The notes under the pieces: model-generated
Database searches by the model: none
What the model saw: the letters and a program-made list of their open reading frames with translations, nothing else
What the model was told of the DNA's origin: nothing
Program-made: the position numbers and the translations under genes
NCBI RefSeq assembly: GCF_023051145.1
Contig: NZ_JALKFS010000005.1
Span: 992,001 to 1,056,000 of the forward strand
Source: Williamsia sp. DF01-3
Lineage (GTDB): Bacteria; Actinomycetota; Actinomycetes; Mycobacteriales; Mycobacteriaceae
Length of the DNA stretch: 64,000 nt
Direction of reading: 5' to 3'
Shown here: in pieces, positions 12,622 through 20,597 of the stretch
How the letters are laid out: every line of letters begins with the position of its first letter
Position numbering within the stretch: the first letter of the stretch is position 1

Positions 12622-13518
12622 TGTGCGTCGGTGGCGGTCAGAACGGGTGATCGCCCTGATGTCGGCGAGCACCCCGTCCCAGCCGTAGAGCACGTCGTCG
12701 TATGTGATGCGCATCGTCAGCCAGCCGTCGACGAGTGCGCGGCGGTCGCGTCGGCGATCGTTGTGATAATTGTCCAGACCGGTGTGGTGAGTGATGCTGT
12801 CGCACTCCAGGATCAGTCGTCCAATACGTAGATCGGCCCGCCCTATGCCGGGGATCTGCGGTTGTACGACAACCGCGAATCCAGCGGATCGCAGCCTGAC
12901 TCGGGTGATCGACTCGGTGCCGGATTGCGACCTGGGATCGCACTTGTCCAGAAGTGACGCCACCTTGCGGCTCGACGTACTCAGCTCAGAGGCCATCTCC
13001 CGCACGGTGAGGCCGGCAGTGTTCAACGCTGAATCGCATGCGGCGATCCAGTGCTCCGGGGTCATGCATCTGCCTGCGCTCAACAAGGCGACCGGGATTG
13101 GATCCACTGCGGTCAGCGCGGGCAGGTGATTCCCGAACCCCCTACACTCCCGAACGCCCCTTCCCGCGCCATGTCGCGTCGATCGGATGTGTACCTTTCC
13201 ATAGCCAGGCGGAACCCAGAGATCATGCGCTCGCAGCGCAGATACGCAACCGAGCACGCCGCCGGCACGGACCGCAGCGACCACGGTGTCGTCGGCCGTG
13301 GGTGTTGCGTACCAGCCATGCCTCAATCCGATCAACAGTCCGGTGTTCACGCGATGGCGGATCTGCCACGAGGTCAGCCCGAGCTGATGCAGTTCCTTCG
13401 TCGAGTAGACACCAGAGTCCATAAGTTTCAGACGGATCGAGGCGTCGTCCAGCCTCAGAACCCCGGTTGTCGACCCGCTCGCACTGAAGTCTGCTCGTAC
13501 GAAGGCATTCGAGGGCAT
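12616..13518 (-). CDS. AbiEi-type antitoxin-domain protein with C-terminal DUF559-like nuclease fold
   Basis: A 300-aa protein of a type common in actinobacteria. Residues about 33-65 (SGVYSTKELHQLGLTSWQIR) match the winged-helix AbiEi antitoxin N-terminal domain. The C-terminal part (IPGIGRADLRIGRLILECDS, then RRRDRRALVDGWLTMRITY) looks like the DUF559/Vsr-like endonuclease fold, with the acidic residues of a PD-(D/E)xK core. No partner toxin of AbiEii type is adjacent, so function as an antitoxin is doubtful; it is usually annotated as type IV toxin-antitoxin AbiEi family domain protein. The ATG at 13516-13518 has AGGGAAAT just upstream. Its stop lies in the outer arm of the asd terminator. 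Confidence 0.75.
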   Translation of the reverse strand: MPSNAFVRADFSASGSTTGVLRLDDASIRLKLMDSGVYSTKELHQLGLTSWQIRHRVNTGLLIGLRHGWYATPTADDTVVAAVRAGGVLGCVSALRAHDLWVPPGYGKVHIRSTRHGAGRGVRECRGFGNHLPALTAVDPIPVALLSAGRCMTPEHWIAACDSALNTAGLTVREMASELSTSSRKVASLLDKCDPRSQSGTESITRVRLRSAGFAVVVQPQIPGIGRADLRIGRLILECDSITHHTGLDNYHNDRRRDRRALVDGWLTMRITYDDVLYGWDGVLADIRAITRSDRHRRTP

Positions 13519-13577
13519 ATTTCCCTTCTGTGATTCATATTCGGCAGTTTTCGGGGTGGTCGTGCTTTCATGTGTGG

Positions 13578-14990
13578 ATGTTGCGCGCCCCGGTGATCAT
13601 TTCGATGCTCGTGACGCTGGTGATCGCAGCCCAGTCGGTTCCGGCTCAGGCCACACCGGGCATTCCCGATGTCGGGCCGCCGGGGACGTCGCTGATCCAT
13701 GGGGACCTGGCGTCGACGGACACCACGCCGCATCCCGGGCCTGGCGTGGCCGGTCGCGTGGTCGCCTCGTCGTTGCCCGGTGGGGCATGCGCGGCGACCT
13801 TCATCGGTGGCGATGGCATGCCCGTCGCGCTGTGCACCGGATACGTGGGTGTCGACCCGCCCGGCGTCGCGGTGCCCACAGTGCAACTCTTCGATCCGGT
13901 CACCGCCGAGCCGATCGCGTCCATCCAGCTCACCAAAGGGGGTCTCCTGGGCGGCGTCTACGGATATCTCGACGGCAGCGACCGCGTGGTGATGGCCGAC
14001 GGATCCGGCTCGGTGCTCAAGGTCGCGCATCGCAAAACCGCTGCCGGGCAATGGAACCTGTACGTCGCCGAGCGGATCGACGTGAGCGCTCACATTCCTG
14101 CAGGAGATGCCATCACCGGATTGGCACCCGACTATCAGCAGCGCATCTGGTTCGCGACCACCGGTGGAGTGGTCGGCACGATCTCCGCTGACGGTCACAT
14201 CGCTTCGATGCACCTGCCACCGGGCGAGAGGCTCACCAACGGTTTGAGTATTCGGCGGGAGGGTGCTTCCGTCCTCACCGATCGTGCCCTCTACGAGATG
14301 CACGCCGACGACACCGGAACGCCCACCACCGTCTGGCGGCAGACGTACACCGCGGGGAGTGTCCGAAAGCCCGGACAGCTGGCTCCTGGATCCGGCACCA
14401 CACCAACATATTTCGGGGTAGACGACGAGTTCGTGGCAATCGTCGACGACGCCGAGCGGCCCAATCTGATCGTCCACCGCAGCGACAACGGGTCGGTGGT
14501 GTGCGCAACGCCCGCCTTCGGCACCTCCGGGCAAGGCACCGAGAATTCGCCGATGGCGTGGGGCAATTCGCTTGTCATCCCCAGCACGTACGGGTTCGGC
14601 TATCCGCCGTTCGCGACGTCCGGGCCCAGTGACCCGCCGGCCGCGACGTTCGCCGGAGGAATGACCCGCATCGACGTCACCGACACCGGATGCCATCGCG
14701 TCTGGGAAACCCTCGATCGCATGGCGACTCTGCCGAAATTGTCGCGATCCGACGGCCTCATCTATGCGCTGGCGTATGCACCCTCGACCGAAGCGTTGGC
14801 GGGCAACGGGATTCAGCAGATCGGACCGGTCTACTTCGTGGCCGTCGATTTCGCGACGGGCACGCGGCGAGCCTTCACCGAGGTCGGAGCAGCCCCCGTC
14901 GACGAACCTTTGCAATTGACCGGGACCATCGGTGCCGACGGGTCGATGTGGCAGGCGACGGTGGGCCGGATGTTGAAGATCAGCTCGTGA
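13578..14990 (+). CDS. secreted protein of unknown function, possible beta-propeller
   Basis: About 470 aa. The first residues MLRAPVIISMLVTLVIAAQS followed by VPAQATP form a clear signal peptide with a cleavage site near AQA. The mature part has repeated segments such as VQLFDPVTAEPIASI, RIWFATTGGVVGTISADGHI and TIGADGSMWQATVGRML, which recall the strands of PQQ/SMP-30-like propellers, but no catalytic motif is visible. Two cysteine pairs could form disulfides. The ATG at 13578 is picked for the signal peptide; the frame is open from 13530, only 11 bases from the divergent start at 13518. I do not recognise the family. Confidence 0.65.
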   Translation: MLRAPVIISMLVTLVIAAQSVPAQATPGIPDVGPPGTSLIHGDLASTDTTPHPGPGVAGRVVASSLPGGACAATFIGGDGMPVALCTGYVGVDPPGVAVPTVQLFDPVTAEPIASIQLTKGGLLGGVYGYLDGSDRVVMADGSGSVLKVAHRKTAAGQWNLYVAERIDVSAHIPAGDAITGLAPDYQQRIWFATTGGVVGTISADGHIASMHLPPGERLTNGLSIRREGASVLTDRALYEMHADDTGTPTTVWRQTYTAGSVRKPGQLAPGSGTTPTYFGVDDEFVAIVDDAERPNLIVHRSDNGSVVCATPAFGTSGQGTENSPMAWGNSLVIPSTYGFGYPPFATSGPSDPPAATFAGGMTRIDVTDTGCHRVWETLDRMATLPKLSRSDGLIYALAYAPSTEALAGNGIQQIGPVYFVAVDFATGTRRAFTEVGAAPVDEPLQLTGTIGADGSMWQATVGRMLKISS

Positions 14991-14999
14991 AGCGCTGGA

Positions 15000-15617
15000 T
15001 CAGTACAGCTTCTTCCCGTAGCTCTCGCCGTAATACTTCTGCAGCTCTTCGAGATTCGACCCTTTGTTCAACACGTGCGTGATCTCGGCGGGGCTGGGCA
15101 ACACGTCTGGTTTCCACGTTTCCGGACGCCAGAGGTCGGCGCGCATGAACGCCTTTGCGCAATGGAAGAACACCTCCTCGACGGCGACCTCGAGGGCGAG
15201 GATAGGCCGTCGGCCGCGAATCGCCAGAGCGTCGAAGTAGTCCGCGTCCCTCAGAACAGTCGCGGTCCCGTTGATCCTCAGGGTGTCACCCCTGCCGGGG
15301 ACCAGGAAGTTGGTGCCGACGTGTGGGTTGGACAGCACGTTCAGGTAACCGTCGACGCGCCGGTTTCCCGGCCGCTCGGGTATGGCGATCGTTCGCGAAT
15401 CGATGACGTGCACAAAGCCAGGGGGATCGCCTTTCGGCGAGACATCCACGCGACCGTCGGCGTCGGTGGTGGCAACGAAAGCAAACGGCGACCGCGCCAA
15501 CCATTCGAGATGTACCGGCAGCAGTTCGGGGCGGACCTTCTTCGCCACGCGATCGATCGGTTCGCCGACCAGGGCGCGCAATTCTTCGACGCTGGTGACC
15601 TCGACACGTGTGTTCAT
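15000..15617 (-). CDS. PPOX-class pyridoxamine 5'-phosphate oxidase-like flavoprotein
   Basis: A 205-aa split-barrel protein. The core motif FAFVATTDADGRVDVSPKGD is the hallmark of the PPOX family group that includes MSMEG_1380-type proteins, and RPGNRRVDGYLNVLSNPHVG continues it. Members bind FMN or F420; the exact cofactor cannot be read here. The start MNTRVEV (ATG at 15615-15617) is preferred over the longer frame to 15680. It is convergent with the secreted protein gene (nine bases between stops). Function is unknown; true pyridoxal synthesis is unlikely because the C-terminal PNPOx dimerisation region is absent. Confidence 0.85.
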   Translation of the reverse strand: MNTRVEVTSVEELRALVGEPIDRVAKKVRPELLPVHLEWLARSPFAFVATTDADGRVDVSPKGDPPGFVHVIDSRTIAIPERPGNRRVDGYLNVLSNPHVGTNFLVPGRGDTLRINGTATVLRDADYFDALAIRGRRPILALEVAVEEVFFHCAKAFMRADLWRPETWKPDVLPSPAEITHVLNKGSNLEELQKYYGESYGKKLY

Positions 15618-15721
15618 CCGACCATAGTTGTCGGGGACGGTGTCGGACGGCAACCTGGTGGAAAGACGAAAGGTGCGCACTCTGGTCCGGGCGCAGGTGG
15701 GCTAGTGGGACAATCGACGGT

Positions 15722-16452
15722 GTGACGCAGGACCCAGACAAGCAGCCGATGGACCCGGACCGCGATGGCCCCGACCTCGAGAAATCGAGTAGCGGCCCCG
15801 ACGGCCCGGTAGAAGTGCCGTCCGACCTCTCCGGCATGCCGTCATTGGCCGAACTCGACGCGATGGATCTGGCGGCGATCGAGGCGGGGCGACAGTCCAA
15901 GGACAAAGACCACGCGGTGCTCGATGAGCCGACACCTCCTCCGGCCGCGCTGTACCACGCCTGGTTGTTGTGGCTGGGTGGTGCCGCTGCTGCGCTGGTC
16001 AGTGTGGTTTACGGGTTCGTGAACTCGGGGTCCATCAGCGATCTGCTCAATGAGCGCCTCCAGGCCGATGTCGCCCGTGATCCCGATGCGGCGGCGCCCG
16101 CGGACCGCATCGACTCGTTGGCGAACTTCTTCCCCCGGCAATGCTCGTGGCAACGCTCGTTTTGCTCGCCGTGCAGTATCCGCTCTTGGTGGCGACGTCT
16201 CGGCACCGCAGTCGGGGTGCCAGGAACGTCTACGTGACCGCTGTGCTGGTGATGCTGTTGTGCATCCCGATGGGTATCGATCTCCTCTTCGACTATCCGT
16301 CGATCTCCGGCGTCATCAAGTTCATGGGGTGGCTGCAGTTCGCGTTGCTGCTGTTGTCGGCGCTGTTCACTCTGCGTCGTGGCGTCAACCGATGGCTGCC
16401 GCCCTCGATGAGGATGAAGCCGACCCAGATCATCCGGCCGGGTAACCGCTAG
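15722..16452 (+). pseudogene. membrane protein, interrupted by a single-base frameshift
   Basis: The first frame begins at GTG 15722 with an acidic, proline-rich cytoplasmic part (about 80 aa), then one membrane helix (AWLLWLGGAAAALVSVVYGF), and ends near LANFFPRQ. The second frame picks up AMLVATLVLLAVQYPLLVAT and two more helices to the stop at 16450-16452. Between them is a run of five C at 16132-16136; six would read FFPPAMLVATLVL. The intact product would be about 243 aa with four helices. Its stop overlaps the convergent GntR gene by four bases. Read as one gene with a missing base, either real or a base-call error. Function unknown. Confidence 0.7.
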
Positions 16453-17159
16453 TCCTGGTCGGGTTCGCGTACAGCGTCCGCGGCTTCGATGATGATCTCG
16501 CGCATGGCCCGCTCGGCATCCACGGGGTTGCGCAAGCGGATGGCTCGGGCGACCGCGTCGTGGAGGTCGATGGCCGCAGGGTTGGGGTTGGTCGGCATCA
16601 TGCCGTGATGTGTACGACCGGCGAGCACCTCACCGACCACATCGCTCAGCGCGCGGAACATCTCGTTCCCGCTCGCCTCGAGCAGCGTGCGATGGAAGAC
16701 CTTGTCCGCCAACAGATACTGGTCGAGGTCGCCCGACCGGCCGTGCATGACCATGTCCGAGACCGCGGCAGCGAGAATGCGGCACTGGTGCTCGTCCGCG
16801 CGCTCTGCAGCCAGGGCCGCAGCGACCGGTTCGAACCCTCGCCGCAGCTCTGACAGGGTCAGAAGGAAGTCGGTTCGCTCCCCGGCGTCGAGTCGCCACC
16901 GGATCAGCCGTGGGTCGAAGACATGCCAATGGCTACGGGGCTGAATGGTGATCCCGACGCGTCGGCGTGAGGCCACGAGGCCCATCGATTCCAAGACTCG
17001 GATGGCTTCGCGGGCGACGGTACGCGACACCCCGTACTGGACGCCGATGCTGTCGAGAGTGAGAACCTCGCCCTCACGGTGATGCCCGGAGACGATCTGC
17101 GTGCCCACGCCGGTGAGAACGCTGCCATGAAGTTCACCCACACTCGCGTCTGTTGCCAC
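16449..17159 (-). CDS. GntR/FadR-type repressor of the gluconate genes
   Basis: A 236-aa GntR-family protein of the FadR/FCD subgroup. The winged helix-turn-helix is at about residues 20-75 (LTLDSIGVQYGVSRTVAREA, then VLESMGLV), followed by an all-helical FCD ligand domain with the metal-binding pattern of that domain (D..H...H). It is divergent from gntK-gntP, so it most likely represses them and is released by gluconate or its phosphate. The start is a GTG at 17157-17159, without a strong ribosome site. Its stop overlaps the stop of the convergent frameshifted membrane gene. Confidence 0.88.
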   Translation of the reverse strand: MATDASVGELHGSVLTGVGTQIVSGHHREGEVLTLDSIGVQYGVSRTVAREAIRVLESMGLVASRRRVGITIQPRSHWHVFDPRLIRWRLDAGERTDFLLTLSELRRGFEPVAAALAAERADEHQCRILAAAVSDMVMHGRSGDLDQYLLADKVFHRTLLEASGNEMFRALSDVVGEVLAGRTHHGMMPTNPNPAAIDLHDAVARAIRLRNPVDAERAMREIIIEAADAVREPDQD

Positions 17160-17208
17160 CGATTTATCTTCTCATTGTCGCCAAGCCTCTTCAAAAGAAT
17201 GCTTTAAG

Positions 17209-17237
17209 TGATCAGGCTCTTGCAAAAGTATGATCAT
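17209..17237. promoter_or_regulatory. candidate GntR operator pair upstream of gntK
   Basis: Two TGATCA palindromes (17209-17214 and within ATGATCAT at 17230-17237) lie 22 bases apart, two helical turns, in the divergent gntR-gntK promoter. Spacing and symmetry suggest binding by the GntR protein encoded at 16449-17159. Not proven. Confidence 0.4.
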
Positions 17238-17249
17238 TGGGGCAATATC

Positions 17250-17265
17250 TGTGACCGGCAGCACA
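17250..17265. promoter_or_regulatory. candidate Crp/GlxR box upstream of gntK
   Basis: TGTGACCGGCAGCACA matches the actinobacterial Crp/GlxR consensus TGTGA-N6-TCACA with one mismatch, 18 bases before the gntK start. GlxR control of gluconate genes is known in Corynebacterium. The cognate regulator is likely the crp gene at 51181-51855. Confidence 0.55.
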
Positions 17266-17282
17266 AGAGCGAGGAGTCAACA

Positions 17283-17783
17283 ATGCGAGCACCGCTGGTC
17301 GTCATGGGAGTGTCGGGGTCCGGCAAGTCCACCGTCGGAGCCGCGCTGGCACAGCGCCTCCGGGTGCCTTTCGCTGATGCAGACGATTTCCACCCGCCGG
17401 CCAACATCGCCAAGATGTCCAGTGGACAGCCGCTCGACGACAACGATCGTCACCCGTGGCTGGAGGTGATCGGCCAGTGGCTGGCCGATCATGCCGATGG
17501 GGGTGTGATGAGTTGTTCGGCGCTCAAGCACAAATACCGCGACCAGCTCCGGAGGCATTGTCCCGAGGTGTGTTTTGTCCACCTCGACGGCACGCCTGAG
17601 GTGATCTCGAAACGTCAGGCAAGCCGGCCGGGGCACTTCATGCCGTCGTCGCTCTTGTCGTCGCAGTTCCACACTCTCGAACCACTCGCTGACGATGAGC
17701 GAGGAATGGTCATCGACATCGATCAGTCGATCGACGACATCGTCGAGTCCTACATCACCCGGACAGAACACAAGGAGAACTGA
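17283..17783 (+). CDS. gntK: gluconokinase
   Basis: ATP-dependent phosphorylation of gluconate to 6-phosphogluconate, feeding the pentose phosphate pathway. The 166-aa protein has the Walker A loop GVSGSGKST at residues 9-17, and the FADADDFHPPANIAKMSSGQ and SCSALKHKYRDQLR segments characteristic of GntK. The ATG at 17283 follows GAGGAG; the frame upstream to 17208 has no signal. It overlaps gntP by one base (stop TGA 17781-17783 and ATG at 17783), so the pair is translationally coupled. Confidence 0.95.
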   Translation: MRAPLVVMGVSGSGKSTVGAALAQRLRVPFADADDFHPPANIAKMSSGQPLDDNDRHPWLEVIGQWLADHADGGVMSCSALKHKYRDQLRRHCPEVCFVHLDGTPEVISKRQASRPGHFMPSSLLSSQFHTLEPLADDERGMVIDIDQSIDDIVESYITRTEHKEN

Positions 17784-19183
17784 TGAGCTCACTATCGGCG
17801 GTGCTGCTGGCGGCAGACACCGAACTACCGGAGCCGGTCGCCGCCGGGTGGCAGTTGATCCTCGCTGCACTCGTCGGCATCGCTGTCATCGTCGTGTTGA
17901 TCACCATCGCCAAGGTGCACCCGTTCCTGGCGCTCGTGGGCGGCGGGCTCACAGTGGGAATCGTTGCCGGTGAGGCGGTTCCGGACGTGCTGGAGTCGTT
18001 CACCGACGGGTTCGGCAGCACCGCGGCCGGAGTCGGGATCCTGATCGCGCTCGGTTCGATGTTCGCAAAGCTCCTCGCGGACTCCGGTGGCGCCGATGAG
18101 ATCGTCGACACCATCGTCGGACATGCTTCGCCCCGGATGTTGCCGTGGGCGATGGCCCTCGTCGGTGCCATCATCGGTCTGCCGATGTTCTTCGAGATCG
18201 GCCTGGTGCTGTTGATGCCGGTCATCTATCTGGTGGCGCGCCGGTCGGGCCTGTCGTTGATCACTGTCGGAATCCCTGCTCTCGCAGGCCTTTCGGCGAT
18301 GCACGGCTTCGTGCCGCCCCATCCGGGACCGTTGGTCGCCATCGACGTGCTCGGTGCGGACCTCGGGACCACGCTGGCGCTCGGTGTCGCGGTTGCGGTG
18401 CCGACGATCATCGTGGCCGGACCTCTGTTCGGAAAGCTCGCGGGCCGCTGGGTGGTGCTGCCGGTTCCCACCACCTTCGAAGCCGATCCCGAAGACACGC
18501 TTGTCAAGACCAAGCGCCCGTCGTTCGCCATCACGATGTTCAGTGTCCTGCTGCCGGTGGTGTTGATGCTGGGCAAGGCCATTGCCGAGATCTTCATCAG
18601 CAATGACGATCAGATCGTGCGGCAGGTACTCGACGTGCTCGGAACCCCGATCATCGCCTTGCTGATCGCAGTGGTGGTCGCGATGTTCACCCTCGGCCGT
18701 GGGTCGGGGATGGATCGCGACACCATCTCCAAGACGACCGGCGCTGCCCTGCCCGCGATCGCCGGCATATTGCTCATCGTCGCTGCGGGTGGCGGCTTCA
18801 AACAGGTTCTCGTCGACAGCGGGATCGGCACGTTGCTCGCCGATTGGGCCAAAGAAGCGAACATCTCCGTGCTGCTGCTCGCCTGGGTGCTCGCCGCCCT
18901 GATCCGGCTGGCGACGGGGTCGGCCACCATTGCCACGATCACTGCGTCCTCGCTCATCCTGGGCCTGGTCGACGGGCTGAGCAGCGGCGAACTGTCGCTG
19001 GTGGTCCTGGCCATCGGTGCCGGCTCGGTCTTCTTCTCTCACGTCAACGACGCCGGCTTCTGGCTGGTGAAGGAGTACTTCGGCATGAGCGTCGGCCAGA
19101 CGATCAAGACGTGGTCGATCATGGAGACCGTGTTGTCGGTGTCCGGCCTGATCGTTGTACTGCTTCTGGGCCTGGTGATCTGA
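17783..19183 (+). CDS. gntP: gluconate:proton symporter
   Basis: A 466-aa GntP-family permease with about 12-14 membrane helices. Markers are GSMFAKLLADSGGADEIVDT, PMFFEIGLVLLMPVIYLVAR, the HGFVPPHPGP loop, and LATGSATIATITAS near the C-terminus. It imports gluconate for the adjacent kinase. Expression is probably under the divergent GntR protein and Crp. A strong terminator follows at 19199-19251. Confidence 0.95.
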   Translation: MSSLSAVLLAADTELPEPVAAGWQLILAALVGIAVIVVLITIAKVHPFLALVGGGLTVGIVAGEAVPDVLESFTDGFGSTAAGVGILIALGSMFAKLLADSGGADEIVDTIVGHASPRMLPWAMALVGAIIGLPMFFEIGLVLLMPVIYLVARRSGLSLITVGIPALAGLSAMHGFVPPHPGPLVAIDVLGADLGTTLALGVAVAVPTIIVAGPLFGKLAGRWVVLPVPTTFEADPEDTLVKTKRPSFAITMFSVLLPVVLMLGKAIAEIFISNDDQIVRQVLDVLGTPIIALLIAVVVAMFTLGRGSGMDRDTISKTTGAALPAIAGILLIVAAGGGFKQVLVDSGIGTLLADWAKEANISVLLLAWVLAALIRLATGSATIATITASSLILGLVDGLSSGELSLVVLAIGAGSVFFSHVNDAGFWLVKEYFGMSVGQTIKTWSIMETVLSVSGLIVVLLLGLVI

Positions 19184-19198
19184 GGCAACCCATCACAG

Positions 19199-19251
19199 AA
19201 ACCGCTCACCCGCGATTCACCTTGGAAGGTGACTCTGCGGGTGGGCGGTTT
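19199..19251 (+). terminator. terminator after gntP
   Basis: Arms AAACCGCTCACCCGC (19199-19213) and GCGGGTGGGCGGTTT (19237-19251) pair with one mismatch, with an inner TCACCTT/AAGGTGA hairpin. The arm ends in TTT. It lies 16 bases after the gntP stop. Confidence 0.8.
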
Positions 19252-19313
19252 CGGCGTGGGGCTGGCCTGTGTGCAAGGGGCTCAGGTCGGCGCCGCGGTT
19301 GGTGACCCAGGCG

Positions 19314-19952
19314 TCACTCCCCGGACAAGTCCGCAGACAGATCACGAGCACCGATGCCGGCCGGCACCTCGACCTCGACCACCGGCTCCTCGCGGTCGTC
19401 GAACTCGAGGCGCAAGGCGCGACAGATGGTGGCGTGCATGTCGTAAAGGCATGTGATGTAGGTCAGTTCGAGGATCTCGGGATCGCTGAGATCGGCCTTG
19501 AGGATGTCGACGACCGCGCCGGGCACCCGACCACCGTCGAACACCAGGCCATCGGTATACGCGAGCACGGCCCGTTCCAGTTCGGTGTAGCAGTCGGCGA
19601 TCTGCCAGTGCGCTATGGCGGCGATCTTCTCTTCGGGCATCCCCAGCGAACGCATCTGTTTGGAGTGCTGGGAGAAGACGAATTGGCTGCCCCGCGCATA
19701 TCCGGCCCGGCACTGGCCGAGCTCACGCAGCATCGGGTCGAGCGTCGCGTTGCGGTAGAGCGCGAATCCCCTTACCGCATGGTCGAATACGTTGGGCGAC
19801 TGAGCGAAGACAGTCCACCAGTCGCCCGGAGTGCCGTGAACGGTTCCCCCGTCGACCGCCGGGTCTTTGTCGGGGCCGAAGAGCCTGTCGTAGAAGTACA
19901 GGATCTTCTCGTCGGTGACCTCCGCGCGGGGTACTTGGCGAAGACGTGGCAC
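19314..19952 (-). CDS. carboxymuconolactone decarboxylase (CMD/AhpD-like) family protein
   Basis: A 212-aa all-helical protein of the CMD/AhpD superfamily, seen in LRELGQCRAGYARGSQFVFS and in AIAHWQIADCYTELERAVLA, the usual helix after the active site. The AhpD CxxC pair is absent, so alkylhydroperoxide reductase activity is unlikely; a lactone decarboxylase or other role is open. The GTG at 19950-19952 follows AGAGGA at proper spacing. It lies 36 bases downstream of the VOC gene on the same strand and both are divergent from a TetR gene, so it is the distal gene of a small degradative operon. Confidence 0.8.
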   Translation of the reverse strand: MPRLRQVPRAEVTDEKILYFYDRLFGPDKDPAVDGGTVHGTPGDWWTVFAQSPNVFDHAVRGFALYRNATLDPMLRELGQCRAGYARGSQFVFSQHSKQMRSLGMPEEKIAAIAHWQIADCYTELERAVLAYTDGLVFDGGRVPGAVVDILKADLSDPEILELTYITCLYDMHATICRALRLEFDDREEPVVEVEVPAGIGARDLSADLSGE

Positions 19953-19988
19953 TACAGTTCCTCTCGTCGATGGTCTCGCGATCTCTGG

Positions 19989-20555
19989 CTACGGAGAGGT
20001 CGCCACGCGTCGGTCGGCAGCGGTCTTCGGCTCGTGAGCTACGTCGGCATCGGTGAATTCACGTGTCCAGCAGGCGAACTCGAGCAATACCCCGTCCGGG
20101 TCCTGGAAGTAGAACGACCGCACGAATGTGCCGGGATACACGTGGCGAGACACCCCGAAAGCGCTGTCATCGTGGTTCAGCACCTGGCTCACCTTGATGC
20201 CCTCGGACGTGAACCGGTCGTAGTATTCGTCGAACTTCTCTGGCGGCACTGCAAAGGCCACGTGGTTCATCGAGCCGACCGCGCTGGCGAGCTCGCCCTC
20301 GTCGGGGAGGCCCTTCGGCGCGGCGATTCCCGGTGCGGCGTCAGGCGAGTCCGCCAGCCAGAAGAACGCGATGGTGTTTCCGTTGCCGCAATCGAAGAAG
20401 AAGTGCTGACCCAGATCGGCCGGTAGCTCGATGGTCTTGATCAGAGGCATGCCCAGGGTGCCCGAGTAGAAGTCGATCGTCCGCTTCATGTCCGAGCACA
20501 CCAAGGCCAAGTGGTTGATGCCGCCGAGTTCGTATTTGGTGTTCACTGCGCCCAT
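19989..20555 (-). CDS. VOC (glyoxalase/dioxygenase fold) family protein
   Basis: A 188-aa two-module VOC protein. INHLALVCSDMKRTIDFYSG is the standard first beta-alpha-beta unit with metal-ligand histidine at about 15; MNHVAFAVPPEKFDEYYDRF and FYFQDPDGVLLEFACW are the second unit, with the terminal glutamate ligand. Such proteins include extradiol dioxygenases and glyoxalases; the reaction here is unknown. The ATG at 20553-20555 has GGGGAG six bases upstream; the longer frame to 20858 overlaps the TetR gene and is rejected. It precedes the CMD gene in an operon controlled by the divergent TetR. Confidence 0.88.
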   Translation of the reverse strand: MGAVNTKYELGGINHLALVCSDMKRTIDFYSGTLGMPLIKTIELPADLGQHFFFDCGNGNTIAFFWLADSPDAAPGIAAPKGLPDEGELASAVGSMNHVAFAVPPEKFDEYYDRFTSEGIKVSQVLNHDDSAFGVSRHVYPGTFVRSFYFQDPDGVLLEFACWTREFTDADVAHEPKTAADRRVATSP

Positions 20556-20568
20556 GTCCGCTCCCCTC

Positions 20569-20597
20569 AAACATGACTTGACTGTCATGTCATGTTT
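20569..20597. promoter_or_regulatory. TetR operator between VOC and TetR genes
   Basis: Inverted repeat AAACATGAC (20569-20577) and GTCATGTTT (20589-20597), 11-base spacer, with an inner ATGAC/GTCAT pair. It lies directly upstream of the VOC start and overlaps the annotated TetR ATG. Likely autoregulatory operator. Confidence 0.65.

Noticed and set aside
12616-13518. Complete type IV toxin-antitoxin pair
   Set aside because: Only the antitoxin-domain protein is present; both neighbours are unrelated.
17825-19042. 405-aa frame opposite gntP
   Set aside because: Low-complexity D/R/Q/H-rich translation, typical antisense of a membrane protein gene.
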